The notes under the pieces are model-generated. The model saw only the letters and a list, made by a program, of their open reading frames with translations, searched no databases and was not told where the DNA came from. DNA of 64,000 nt from Tubiluchus corallicola (lineage: Eukaryota; Priapulida; Priapulimorpha; Priapulimorphida; Tubiluchidae): NCBI GenBank assembly GCA_030141605.1, contig JAQGDQ010000090.1, positions 474,501-538,500 of the forward strand. The letters run 5' to 3'. A program made the position numbers and the translations under genes. Positions within the stretch are counted from its first letter, which is position 1. Every line of letters starts with the position of its first letter. Positions 1-12,301 of the stretch are shown here, one piece after another.

Positions 1-2134
1 GTTTTAGTGCTCAATTGCTTTGGCCTTTAATCCGTTACCCTCCATCACAAAATTGAGAGGTTCTGTGTGTGTAGCAGTCGAAGTCAGAAGAGTTATTTCT
101 TCTTCTAAACAAAATTCTTGTTTATGAGTTGTTGCGTGTCACGTGGTGTGTACCATGGATGGAGTAAATGTTTAAATTCAAGGCATGGGGTGTACAAAAA
201 CTGTACAGTGGCTGTAGTGAATATTACATTCACACCTCTTTGGGTATCTTCAGAAGCTAGAAAGAGCAGGAAATCAAACTTGAGTGGAGTAGTCGGTGAC
301 CTCAAGGCTCAAATGTCATTTAAATCTTAAAAACTGTAAGAAATTAAGCAGTTAAATTCAGGAATGTATAAAACCGTATGTTATGTACACTGTTAATACG
401 TTCAGTTGGGGGCAATTTGGGATGCGTGAAACTGTCTTATAAACACAGTTTTCGTTCTTGTAGTCCAAATTGCTTGCAGGTACAAAGCATGAAAATTCAT
501 CGTACAGTTTCGTAACATTTTGTAGCGACAAAATCTCTCAGGCCAAGGTCTGCACGAACAACCATAATCATGTAGCTCTTCCCCAAATCTCAGTGCCAAC
601 ACGAAATAAATAAAGTTTTCAGTAGTTTCAAGCACTTTATGGAAGTCTACTGACCCATATCAAAGATTAAACGCTTAAAAAACTGGGACGTACGCATCAT
701 GTAGCCGAGCAGGAATATTCCCGAGTTAGACAGAATTGGTGAGTGACAGAAAGCAGGCTGCAAAGGTTCCATTTTTGTCATAAGAGCTAGCGGAACGAAC
801 GGAACCGAATCTATTTTTAAACATTGCTAAGCTTTCTTGGAATTAATCAGCAAAATGCTTGGCCTACATGCTAGTTTTTTGGTCTTCTGCTTTTAAAGCT
901 GGGAAGTTCGTATTAAGGCATCAAACACAAATTGATACTTGCTTTTGGTACAAGAAGGAGTACTTTGGATAAAATTATTATTAAATACACAGATTTAAAC
1001 GTAAGTGCCTTGTGATGATATGATTTTGCTAAGGAAGATGTGTTGTAAACATTCAGTATTATTAAAATAACATATTTCTTTTTATCTGATCTATTATGAT
1101 AATTAAGTTCATACTCATCTGATAATGCTTTTTATGTACCGCCGACTACCAATGGATTTATTGATTCGAGCAAGACAGCCAGGTACCACTAAGACTTATA
1201 TCAGGAATGATAATAGACTGAGCATCCATAGCTTATTTTTACTATCATGAAAGCATCAACTCAGTTGACACATCGCGTAATCAATTAGATGATATAGGTG
1301 AGTTCGTAAAAATGCGACTATAGTATACAAATTTTTTTTACCCATTTTTGCTTTCAAAAATGGCAAAAAACAAAAGAAAAATTTATTTAGAGAAATATAA
1401 TTTTTGACCAAATTTGGCTCCGATTGGACCCGCATTAAAATAATGACCAAAGCGTCACGTAATGCAACTCCCACTTTCGATTCATATTACTATGATGCTT
1501 TTATACATGCAAAATTAGAATAATGAGAAATCTCATTCGTTAGAAACAATCTTCCCCAAGCTATATTTACAGTCTTTGTTACTACGAATATAGCCGCTGT
1601 TATACACTGACATCCCATTGTTAGGATCATTAGCATCTCATGCATATATTAACATTAACACGAAGGGTTTACATTTTTACTTTTAAATCACGTTTGTTAA
1701 AAATTAGCTAAAAATAAATGATAAAGCTGACGTAACTAATTAAGCTGTTAGTTAACGCACAACATGAGAAGATTACGAAAGTTCTTGGTCTATATAATAA
1801 CCACTGATACTTACGCTTCGTTGTTCATACAGTATGTAAAAATCTGAACACTATAATATACATTTAACACATTGTTTCAATGCATATAGTAAACTCACTA
1901 AACTGGTGCTTTCTTTTCTATAACCAGTCCTTTATACTCCTATCTTCCAATGAACAAAAACACGTGAAACGGAGTTTAGTTAGTCAGGCGTGTGTTCTAA
2001 AATGCGAAGAGAATCCGATCTGAGAAGTTATGGCATCTGGTAAGTATTTGGAAAGCAAGCAAAGCAGGCTGCTGCAATGGGGGCATCTTCCCACACAACT
2101 GGTAGCTCATGAATTCTGTCGAAACTGCGTGTTA
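1..2134. other. noncoding stretch, nothing recognised
   Basis: AT-rich sequence with only short chance ORFs (all under about 80 codons) on both strands. I see no splice-bounded open exon, RNA gene or terminal repeats. ORFs at 118-330 and 402-635 have no recognisable motif and are treated as chance. Confidence 0.5.
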
Positions 2135-2417
2135 ATCTAAAGCACACCCTACACGGCTTCCCAACTTTTTACACTCGTGTATGGCTTCTTCCACCCGTGG
2201 GCCAAAGAGCTGATGTCGCATTGTTTTTGTGCGCGCAATTTTCTAGGTCTCAAATGCTTATTTTTTTAAAATTTATAGTACAGTTTACTGCTTGCAACTT
2301 TCAGTTTAACAACTATCTCAAAAGTTTAAGCATCTGAAATGAAAATAATTGCCACTTGATTGATAACTACGATTTAATAACCGATTTTGTTTAGCAAGAA
2401 ATGCCAGGATTAGAACT
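2135..2417. repeat. diverged tandem duplication, copy 1
   Basis: This segment is repeated at 2541-2817. Shared blocks in the same order include 'cacggcttcccaac', 'gtatggcttct', 'gatgtcgca', 'gtttttgtgc' and 'aaaagtttaag.atctgaaatg', then 'aattgc' and 'acgatttaataac'. The copies have many substitutions and small indels, so the duplication is old. A CTGA microsatellite separates them. No ORF is shared by both copies, so it does not look like a coding duplication. Confidence 0.85.
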
Positions 2418-2430
2418 AACTAGCAAACAG

Positions 2431-2477
2431 CTGACTGACTAACTGATTCACTGACTGACTGACTGACTGACTGACTA

Positions 2478-2508
<31 letters not shown>

Positions 2509-2530
2509 TATTGATTGACTACTGACTGAG
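2431..2530. repeat. CTGA tetranucleotide microsatellite
   Basis: Imperfect (CTGA)n run with a few CTAA and CTGATT interruptions, lying exactly between the two copies of the local duplication. Confidence 0.9.
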
Positions 2531-2540
2531 TAACTGCTGA

Positions 2541-2817
2541 TCTGAAACACACCCTGTACGGCTTCCCAACGTTTCGCACTCATGTATGGCTTCTTTCACA
2601 TGTCCAAAGATATGATGTCGCACAGTTTTTGTGCACACAGTTTTCAGATGCTAATTTTCTAAATTTCTATTACAGTTTATTTCGTGCAGATTTAAATTTT
2701 GGAACTATATCAAAAGTTTAAGTATCTGAAATGAAAATAATTGCTAGATGATTCGGCTGACTGATAATTACGATTTAATAACTGATTCTGTTTGGCAACA
2801 GATGGCAGCACCAGAAC
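2541..2817. repeat. diverged tandem duplication, copy 2
   Basis: Second copy of the 2135-2417 segment. It ends in 'ggcagcaccagaac', where copy 1 has 'tgccaggattagaac'. It differs from copy 1 by scattered substitutions and short indels. Confidence 0.85.
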
Positions 2818-3104
2818 GAGCCTTGTAAAGTCACTCTCACTGTATCGTAAAAGATGGAGCTTTCTACCGAGGCTCTGTAATCTTCAGAACAGCTGCATTT
2901 TGACATCGGATCGGGGATACAAGCTACGCAACCGAATAGAAAGAGCGTTCCATGTACACGCGCATGTAGTAATGAAATGAAAACTGAAAATTTAAAGGAA
3001 GAAAATTCGACACTGTTCATTTGTTGATCTGCGATCTAGCCACAACTGTAATGTTTTTAAAGTGGTTTTACTGAGTTTTGCAACGTTATAATTTCGTACT
3101 GTCT

Positions 3105-3525
3105 AGGAAGTTAAAGGGAAGAAAAGATCATTTTTAAGTATGTCCCGAAGAATTTTTCATATGAAGTTACATTACCTTGCATTACGCTTATGTGATTGAA
3201 AGACTTACGGTACAGAAAAATAAACTTCTTTATAAAACATTTATGGTTCGCGCCAGCTGGCAAAATTTCACTATCTCGCAATTCACGTATGACCAAAAAC
3301 GTCATTGGTTCACCAAAAATATGCTATTAATCTTGCCGACAACATAAAGTAATTTATACTTTTTGTAGTGAGTGAATTTTACATATTTTACTGCTAACGC
3401 TAGCTCTGTATGCAATAAGATAACATGTAAAATAACATGCAAGATTTCAAGACGAGTTTTTAACTTTATGTAAGAATGGTGTTTTCATGTACTTTAAACT
3501 AATTTCAAAATCGCTTTATCACAAA
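3105..3525 (+). repeat. dispersed repeat family A, copy 1
   Basis: Shares ordered blocks with 24710-25215 and 56608-56990, for example 'gaagaaaag', 'atgtccc.aa.aa.tttt.cat', 'gaaagactt', 'gacaa.ataaagt' and 'agctctgt.t.caataaga'. No coding potential or clear terminal repeats are visible. It is an old interspersed element of unknown class. Confidence 0.6.
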
Positions 3526-3610
3526 CGAAAGTTCTAATAGGGTATCAACTAGCAGTATGAGAAATGTGTTTTGTGTTCATAATAGGCCTACTTTGATTAT
3601 ATGTGGTTAA

Positions 3611-3732
3611 ATGAGTAAATGAATGAATGAATGAAAGCATGAATGAATGAATGAATGAATGAATGAATGAATGAATGAACGAACGAACGAACGAACGACC
3701 GAATGAATGAATGAAAAATAAACGAACGAATG
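3611..3732. repeat. GAAT/GAAC tetranucleotide microsatellite
   Basis: (GAAT)n with an internal (GAAC)n block. The long Ser-Phe-Ile-His-like reading frames across it on the minus strand are artefacts of the repeat. Confidence 0.9.
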
Positions 3733-4914
3733 AGGTAGCAACGAACAGCAAAAAGGAAACAAGAGAGGAAAAAGAAACTTAATCAATTTTAAACCATTGA
3801 ATATGAGCATCTAAGTGTAGATAGTCATGCAAATGAAATAATGAATTCGGCCAGTAGCCCATTACTATCAATAGTTAATTTATTTAACTCAATAAAACGT
3901 ATTTGTATTTCGACGAAGGACCGTTCAACATTTCTCTTTCTTCATTATGATGTAATATCTCGCTGCGCTTTTCTAATTTACGTTTTCTTCATTTATAACC
4001 GTAATTTACTTCCCAGCTGCCTTGACAGTTTTTATCTTCAGCTCTGCGCAACTTTAGACTTTGCGCAACTTCAGACTTTGCGCAACTTTAGGTTTTCACT
4101 TTCTACTAAAAGAGCTTTAATCCGAAAGACATAGCCTCGACTTATTTGTCTTATCAGCCAGACCGCTCGCACACTGTCAGTTTCTCTTTCTTTATTTTCT
4201 GAAAGATTTCTGCTATTGCCTATTCAGTTAATCGCCTCACGATTTCTCCCCATTCGGGTCATTTAACAAAACTCGCGCTGGCGCTATACTGCACGGGTAT
4301 CTATCTAGCCGTTGAAGATGCACAGTGTTATTTGTGGGAAAGTTAAGGGGACGTTTTGGTCGGTAAAAGCGTGACACGCATCAGAATTTGTGTCGAATCG
4401 TTGTTCTCCGTTCATTAACTCAAGAATGAAGGCTTACAAAAACGTTTTGACTAAAATACAACATACCGCATAGTATTATATTAAAACTAGTTAAGCAGTT
4501 TTCCAGTTGAATAAGCTGCGTCCACGATCTACACTGTAAATCAATAAAGTAAACCACAGTAACTCTAAAATCAACGCCAGTAGTATCGAACTGACGTAAA
4601 GTTTATTGAAACGAAAAAATGCAAACAGGCTTTAAAAACTTTTGGAATTCAATCTGAGAGTTCTCGGTATTTATCCTACTTTGAAGTGATTTTAAATAAA
4701 AACTTATTTTAAATCGTTTTGTTTTAATAGCTACGCCAGTCAAACCTAAAACAGCACAATTCTGTAATATACATTTACAATTTCAACAAAGAAATATAAC
4801 ATGTCAACTGGTACAAGGAGAAACGGGTTTCTTCCTGTAACTACATTTAAATGAAGCCACTCTCGTCACGGCTTCCCGGAAAACAACTCTGCATTCTGAC
4901 AGGAGATGGCGTTG
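3733..4914. other. noncoding stretch with a 17-bp triplicate
   Basis: Positions 4044-4094 hold three tandem copies of a 17-bp unit around 'tgcgcaacttyaga'. The 97-codon ORF over it (3841-4134) has no recognisable domain. Nothing else is supported. Confidence 0.5.
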
Positions 4915-5289
4915 TCACACTGCAGCTTCCCGATATTTTTCCTCATCTTTTGTGCAGTAACCGACATATTGGCGTCTGACAGTCGTATGAAAGTGCAATG
5001 CAAGTTGCTCTGAGATTATCGTGATACCTAAATCATGTAAGCTGTCGAGAAGTGACTTAAACTTAGTGGCAGTGGTTAGATAATTGAGTTGTGCATATAG
5101 CACGAGACAATCTCTCTGTCTGGGTCTAACACTCAAGGAGTAATATAGCAATGGATACCCACCGCATTTCATTATGTCAATAGCAGGAGAAACAAGCTTG
5201 TGCAGGAAGGTAAGTGCTCCGTAGCGTTGGCTTCTTTTTTGAAAAAAAGAGAATGTCATATTCGCTGCATTACTAATCGGCAGTTTCAT
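4915..5289 (-). CDS. unidentified ORF, 124 codons, doubtful
   Basis: This is the longest ATG-initiated frame in the window that is not made of simple repeats. It has mixed composition, with Cys, Tyr, Leu and basic residues and an acidic tail (KDEEKYREAAV). I recognise no family, signal peptide or membrane segment. An uninterrupted run of this length is about what chance would give once in AT-rich DNA of this size. No splice context or neighbouring exon supports it, so it is listed only for completeness. Confidence 0.15.
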   Translation of the reverse strand: MKLPISNAANMTFSFFQKRSQRYGALTFLHKLVSPAIDIMKCGGYPLLYYSLSVRPRQRDCLVLYAQLNYLTTATKFKSLLDSLHDLGITIISEQLALHFHTTVRRQYVGYCTKDEEKYREAAV

Positions 5290-6314
5290 GAGTTTTTTTC
5301 TTTTGATGTATTTTCATGATCAATGCTTTTAGTACATGCCTAGTCCCCAACATACGGAATATATTGATCCTAGCTACAGTAGCTGCCCTACTGTTCTGCA
5401 CGTATCAGCAGTAGATCATCAAGCGATGCCACGCAGAATAAATGAACAAATTTAAACGTGGGAAACACGCATGATTTGTACAGTTTCTTTTCGGGATTTT
5501 TCCTGCAGGAAAGTTTGCGTCTTCTGTCACATGGGTGCGTATTTCCCATGAGTATGTCAGGCGTGCGGAGGAGGAAACGGAAATGTTACTATAGGTGCTG
5601 TACTTGCATTCAGTATTGCAGTGCATATTTAAATGTCATGGAATTTTATTAGTTTGGAGCAGCTGCGAAGAGAGGCTGTGCATTAATTAGCCGCGATTTG
5701 AACTATGATTTGCTGGAAATGCATGCTCTGAGGAATGGATGAACTTTTCATGGTAAGCTGTAAAACTTTACAGGGTCTTTGTCTCTGTGTCGGAAATTGT
5801 TGTATAGTCTTCATGCGGTAACTTTACTACACTGCAGCATTCCTTCGCAATAAAGTCATACTAGGCATCAATTGTAGCCTAACTTGTTGTGTACACAAGA
5901 AGAAACAATGTGGTGTACAAATATAGGCCTACAGATGTGCTGAGATATGTTGATTAAATCACAAGTCAATTGCCATGTATTGCTTGTAAAATAAACTGCT
6001 GCTGAGTGCAGAATTTCTAATCTATTTCTTAACAAATTTTGTTGCTATGCTGGGTGTGGTAATGTATCTGAGAAGCCTTTTAATAACTAAATAATTATTG
6101 ATGCTCCCAAGGATATTGCAAAGACCAGGAACAAAACTTTAAAACTCACACCACGCCCGAAAATCGTATACATCCAGCCGACAAGTTACAAGGGAGACAT
6201 TTGTTTTCATTTATTTTCATTGTTCTTGGACATAACAAAGCAAAATTTGAAAATTCATACCGTGTGACCAAAGTAGAAGTAGATATAAATGAATCATTAG
6301 TATTTGAGCTAATA
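5290..6314. other. noncoding stretch, nothing recognised
   Basis: No supported exon or repeat is visible. Short ORFs near 5405-5652 overlap each other on opposite strands without a recognisable motif. Confidence 0.45.
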
Positions 6315-6402
6315 TTTATTTATTTATTTTATATTTTATTTTATATTTTATACAGCTTATTTATTCTATATTTTATTACTTTATTTTATTTATTATTTAT
6401 TT
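6315..6402. repeat. TTTA/TTTTA low-complexity tract
   Basis: Run of TTTA and TTTTA units directly left of the 34-bp hairpin at 6417-6495. Confidence 0.85.
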
Positions 6403-6416
6403 GTTACTCTAATCAA

Positions 6417-6495
6417 AGAAACAGCGCATTCAGAAAACATATAGAATGCGTTTTCTGAGTACGCATTCTATAAGTTTTCTGAATGCGCTGTTTCT
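6417..6495. repeat. near-perfect 34-bp inverted repeat (hairpin)
   Basis: Left arm 6417-6450 and right arm 6462-6495 are reverse complements with a single mismatch, around an 11-nt loop (6451-6461). Each arm carries 'gcgcattcagaaaac'. The length and loop size resemble a short regulatory hairpin or a small fold-back element. A TTTA-rich tract abuts the left side. No terminator function can be assumed in a eukaryote. Confidence 0.9.
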
Positions 6496-6968
6496 GTGAA
6501 TGCATAGGCGTTTTACGGAGTGCCAAAACAAACCAGTTAAAGTATCTAAAATAATTTCTTCTACCCATTTTCCTAGCCATTATAATTACATAATGCTAAA
6601 GTTTTATTCCAAAAAAGGTCAAGTATGTTTGTTATGTTTGTGTTTTGTTTTGGATATACTGTTCCTAGGTATTTTATAGAATGTTGAATAAATTTTAGTT
6701 AATGTAATAGTAAAACAAGTGATCAATTGTAAAGCAATTTATCGTTTATAGAACAATAATCAAACAAAACAATCAATGAAATTTTCGTAGGCATTTTTAT
6801 AATTATAATGCCAATTTTGTTCTAGAGATTGTGTGAAACAAGTCATGCTTTGTGCACCCGCAAATTGTTGTGAAAAGATATCTAGCATTTCTAGCAAACG
6901 TTCAGGTTGCGTGATTGTTTCATTCACAGCTTCTGCCTGCTGTACAAGTGTTGTGTTTTTGGATTTGG

Positions 6969-7593
6969 CAGGGCCAGATTAAGGTGTGTTAATGCCCAAA
7001 GCACCCTCTCCACCCAGTGCCCCGGCTCTCTCTCCTTTGCCCAGCGTCACTGCGTGTACGTTTTATGAAATTATGTGATGCAAATTATTCAACATTATAT
7101 ATATATATATAATATATAATGTATATATATATATACATATATATATATAACAAACTCCATTAGTCTATGTACGATTTATGCCACTTAAATTCTTTATTCA
7201 AAATGAAGTCTTATTTAAATAAATCTGCTACAAAAAAGAAGATACGATGCCTGCCAACAGCAAAGCCACCCAAATTGGTGTTAAGCAAGAAGTCAAATGA
7301 CCCAACTGCATGAGCTGTTTCCACTCTAGGATCTTAGTTAATGGCTGTTGCAGATACTGTGGTTACAGTGTTGCCAGCAAATAGGTAAAAACATGGTAAT
7401 AAAAAGTGAAGATCCTACCAGTGATATGAAAAACAACCCAGCTAAAGTGCCTCATTCGGATGGAGCTCTCTACCTCACATTTTGAACTGTGTTTAAAGTA
7501 CTTTTTTAAAATTTTCTCTCTTTCTAATTTATTTTTTGCCAGCTTGGTGCCCTAAGCACGTGCTTGGTCTGTTTATGTGCCAATCCGGCCCTG
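6969..7593 (+). mobile_element. hAT-like non-autonomous element, long copy
   Basis: Starts CAGGGCCAGATTAAGGTGTG and ends CCAATCCGGCCCTG, so the ends are inverted repeats of the CAGGGCCGGATT type known from hAT elements. The interior shares blocks with the element at 52038-52468, such as 'tctcctttgcccc', 'atttatgcca', 'tgcctgccaacagcaa', 'ttttgaactgtgt', 'tttttgccagctt' and 'ggtgccctaa'. It encodes no transposase. The flanking 8-mers (ggatttgg and gggataca) do not match well, so this copy is old. A TA microsatellite lies inside it. Confidence 0.8.
7094..7150. repeat. TA dinucleotide microsatellite
   Basis: AT/TA alternation inside the hAT-like element. The homologous position in the other copy has only a short 'acattatatata', so the run expanded after insertion. 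Confidence 0.9.
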
Positions 7594-9117
7594 GGGATAC
7601 AAACAGCGTGATTCTTAAAGCATGGTCATGTTCTTGGTGTTGTTGTTGATGTTGTCACATTTATCTTTAAAAGCTATCACACAGGGCACAGTTTTCATTG
7701 TACCAAACTGAAATTTTGTAAGAATTTTGTACTATGGATCATTGCGCAGACAATGACAGAGCTTGGTTTTTCACTTTCCCAATGTTCATTTATGAATTAA
7801 ATGGATTTGCCCTATACATTGTTAGACAGTTGTGGCTTCTTTCATACTAACGCATGAATGGATCTGCCCCAAGGATGCATATTCTAATTTTTTATGAAAA
7901 AGGGATTCAGGACAACAGTAAACACAACCATGATTTTATTATAGAAATCATTAAGTGAAAAAACGGACGTGCCAGATCCAAGGACATTAAAGTGCTTCTA
8001 TTCTATTTGTTTGTCATGTACAGGATGTAAAGGCACTTATCTATGCCTTGTTGATACAGAAAAAGCATGATTTTACACTAAATTAGAAAACGGCAGGCAA
8101 ACAAAAGATTGAACAGTGTTTTTCTAAGTGCCGAAAAATAATAGCAAATAATTTTAATTAAAATTATGTAAATAACTTAAACGTCAGGGCAAAAATGCAG
8201 CCGCCTCATGATTGCCTATCGTGTATGATACTCTGGCTGTTCCAACAAAAAAGCAATCATATACATGTATCACCTTTACAAAAAGGAAATGCAGCTAAAA
8301 ATGAACTCCTTACCATACTTTGTGCTACACATATACGTTTTGTGCGATCACATAATTATTCTAAAATCGACTACAATATTATTTACTTATCGCCACTCAG
8401 GTACATTTTTATTTTCTATAAAAGTTTTTTAAGATGCCAATAAAACATTTAACTCACCTGTTTACTTAAACTCGTTACTTAACTTAATACATTGTCTTAG
8501 CTGTTTTATGCATTCTGTACAGTATCTAGGTAATGTACAAAAAATCTAGGGAAAAATTGGATTTAATTGGAATTATATTCATTTTACAATTTACCGAAGC
8601 AATTTTTCACATTCCGTATAATACAGATCCTTGCTATTAAACAAAAAGTCTTTGTAAAGTGTGAAAATAACGTAGCAAAAACATTTGTTTCACGCCTTTC
8701 CCGAAGTATATCTGGGCATTATGTGTATATGAAATGCCCAGAATTTTACAAAATGTTTAAATTTTATACATTGCATATAACATATTCATGATATAAAAAC
8801 ATTTTAATCATGACTGCCTATGCCAGTAAATGGTAATGTATAAAGGTCACCAAAACGTGTTTATGGTGGGCTAGAATTTCTCGTCAAATAAGCTTATTTG
8901 TGTGCCTCCAGTACTTCGGTTGCTTAGCTTTTATCGTTTATAATTTCGCAAACAGTAATTTTGAAAACCGTAGATTGTAGTATTTTTAAAATTCATAAGA
9001 TTTAATTTCGTGGCATCAGTCACTAAATGTAGTAAATAACAAATACCAATTTAAAGGACAAGAAACTCTCTTCATAAATGAACCTTAAAAAATTCGTGTT
9101 GAAAGTTTGTTACCTGT
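7594..9117. other. noncoding stretch, nothing recognised
   Basis: AT-rich with short ORFs (8195-8443, 8567-8791) that show no motif or splice support. Confidence 0.5.
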
Positions 9118-9207
9118 TGTCTTATTGCTTACACAACTTGTGTTAGCAGTAAAGCTTGTAAATGTCTTATTGCTTACACAACTTGTGTTAGCAGTATAGC
9201 TTGTAAA
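9118..9207. repeat. 45-bp tandem duplication, two copies
   Basis: Units 9118-9162 and 9163-9207 are identical except for one base ('gcagtaaagc' versus 'gcagtatagc'). Each contains the imperfect palindrome 'acacaacttgtgt'. The high identity means the duplication is recent. Confidence 0.95.
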
Positions 9208-10829
9208 ATAAATTTAAACTCCCGCGACAATTGTTAGGCACTTCCATTTTAGCGGTAAGTCATTCGAAATAAGTTTGAAAAAAACTATCAGGGCGTTCCC
9301 TGTACACTCTAGTTTGCTAACTAAGCAACAGCATAAATTACTTTATATTGTCAATTAGATCAACGATGTGTTTTGGTAAGCCAGGGTGCTCACTGGGATG
9401 GTGCTACGTTCGCGAATTAGCAGAAACATTTTAAATTATTAAGAAAATTCTTTTCCAATTATATGTCTTTCAAACAGGTAAGCTTAATGCTTAATTAAAG
9501 TATTACAACTTCGTATATAAAGTTTTTTGGGATATACTTTAAAATTTCCCTTTCTTCCCCTGTAATAGCTTCTTCTCTTATCCTGTTCAGCCGCAGAGTC
9601 CCAGAAAGCTTTAATATCTACAGTGCATAGAATTTCATATTATTTGACAAAATTAAAAGCGGTAGCTATGGATTAGTTATTTATAATGCTGCTTGGTCGC
9701 CAAGCTACTGAATATTTATTAAGCTTCTGGAGGATGTTGTAAGGTCAAATTGCAGCCGTTTGTGACTGTGTGAAAAGAGCTGAAGTTTAATTCTAGTTAT
9801 TCTACAAGGAGAACTTCAGTTTCATCCACTCTGCAATATTTCAGTGGCATTTTTGTTCCTGAGTAACTTGTTTGAAAGTTGAGTAATGCTAAAAACTTGC
9901 ATACTTAATTGGCAAGGTGCGAAAAAGTTAATGGAATCAATATCAACTGAGCTCACTGTCTCTTGCGAAATTAGCAAAATTCAACTAATCATGTTGCACA
10001 GTTATAACTTGCCTGCATGCGCAAGCCATAGACTGCCCTGGGGCGAAAGTGTTATAAAAACACTTTCTGTCATAATTAAACTCAAGTTTTTTGACATTTT
10101 TCTGAACTGAAAAATGCTAGAAAAAAATTGCAGATTTTTCTTAATTTTTTCATTACTCACTTATCACATAAATACATTTTAAGAGAGTTTTTTGAAACGA
10201 TTGACACACAACAAATATTTCAACCAACTGAGACAAAATGTTGCAGTCATTATGACATCGTGATCATCGTGACATTAAAGTCAAAGGGATCTGTAAATTA
10301 CAACAGTCAAAAATTCATCTAACATGTAGGGAGATTCCATGTCGACATGTAAAAGTACCGTAATTATTGTAACATATTGAAAGCATTTATAAATAATTAG
10401 AGAAAACATAAAAGACATGTGTAAGTACCTAATACTGCTTGCATTTAAACGGGCTTAAGAATAAGTATAACGTAATTCACATCATTTATGATCACAGGTG
10501 CGTAATGATCGAACTATTAGTACTATAGTTTGTATTTTTGTCGTACTGCGTAAAGACTAGGTAACTCCCCTAACCCATTTTTGCAGTCTTTGTGTTTTAA
10601 GGTGTGGTTTCTTGCTATTTGCAGCTGAAACCTTCGCAACTCCGTTCTAATATCCACCCTTGTATAAAAAGGCCTTTCATTGACCACAGCTTTGTTCATA
10701 GTTTCGCGTTTTTCATTTGAAGTCTTTACTGTTTGTAATTGTATAATTCACTCTGCATAATAAGTCATTTTAGGTATCAAAATGCTCTACTCATAAAAGA
10801 AAAGTTTAATTCATAAAACCTGCAAAACG
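9208..10829. other. noncoding stretch, nothing recognised
   Basis: Two overlapping short ORFs (9886-10110, 10128-10322) lack any motif. No repeat structure was noticed. Confidence 0.45.
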
Positions 10830-10941
10830 AAAAGGAAATTATTTTCATATATATATATATATTTATTTATTTATTTATTTATATTTATATTTATTTATAT
10901 TTATATTTATTTAAATATAAATATAAAAATAATTTCCTTTT
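10830..10941. repeat. AT-rich inverted repeat with 16-bp perfect arms
   Basis: Arms 'aaaaggaaattatttt' (10830-10845) and its exact complement (10926-10941) enclose a TATA/TTTA low-complexity loop that can itself pair. It may be a small fold-back element or a palindromic microsatellite. Confidence 0.85.
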
Positions 10942-12301
10942 AGTTTATATTTTTCTGCAGTAAATTCGCTTATGGTAGCTGTTCTTCGATTAGCACAGTT
11001 ATGAACATCATTATAAATGTAGATAACTAAGATGGCCACTTGCGGCACACAGCAATATAGAGTTCTGTATGCACTGGAAGCTGACAATCGTCTGACAATT
11101 ATTTTGAGGAAATTAATGTAAATTAAAATTTTTATAACGATGAGTTTTTAAAATAACTTCGTTGTCAGAAAGCATGGTTTCCCGCAATACACATTAAGGT
11201 GCGGTTTATAACAGAAAGTTCTTGTGTGATGAAAATGGTGAAATAGTCCGATTCACGCACATTGATTTTCGTGTGTGCGGCAAGCAAAAATTACCTTCAT
11301 TAAATACATAAAAAGAGGTGTAGAAACGATGTTGTTTTATTCGATTTTAATATTTCGTTGCGTTTCTTGAGACATGTCAATTTCGCGAAAGAACATAGAA
11401 AAGGAGTAGAGCCACTTATTTAAGTTAATGTAATCATTGTCAGTAGAAAACAAGTATATTTACTTTCGCGTTTGTATATACTTTCGGTAGCAGTGCAGTT
11501 TTTTTGGTCGCAGCATTTTTGATGCCTAGTTCTCCTATAAATGCCGTTATGTCGCTGATCAGTCGAAGTGTTTCTCTTTTGCCGATGAAAACAATAACAG
11601 CAACACTAAGAAAAAACAAATTCTATTGAAACTTCTGATGCAGTTCAATAACTTAGTGACTTGATGTTAAAGAACTCTGTATTTGGTCAGTAATGGGATT
11701 AGTAGACGCAAGGAAAACTATTTCAGTTTCAGAGCAGTTTCATCTTACGTACGAGATTATATTCTCCCTTGACGAGAAAGCTTACGGTACGATAGTTAAT
11801 TATATATCGATGCATGACTAGCATGGCTGACGTAACGAACCTCTGCTGGTTCAGTGCTTCATCTTAGAGATTTATACGTGACAAATAGCCAGATTCCTGA
11901 CAACCGTTTATACTGGTAAGCCCTGCAGTTGAGCAATGATCAAAATACATTGATTTTTTTAAACAGAGAGAAAATTGCCCTGGATGCACTCCATGGGGCA
12001 TTCAGGACTGCAGCGTTTGAGAGAGAATACGATCAAAGGTCAAGTACTCTCGATGACCTGGCGTATTTTACGTTTTGTTTGACCTAATCTTGCTCAAAAG
12101 CCACTGTTTTAATATAGCAAGGTCCTGTAGAATCTTAGTTCAAATAAGTGAAACAGATACAAGGTCTTAGTTAGTGTATCAGTAATTATAAGTGGAAAAC
12201 GTATAAGAATTTACGTATAATTGTACTTGACACAAAAATTGTCCTTAGTTGTCCTTACCAAAGTCGTATGGTGGAATGTCAAGTTAGTATTACTTCATTT
12301 T
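10942..12301. other. noncoding stretch, nothing recognised
   Basis: No ORF of useful length, no terminal repeats and no RNA gene recognised. Confidence 0.45.
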
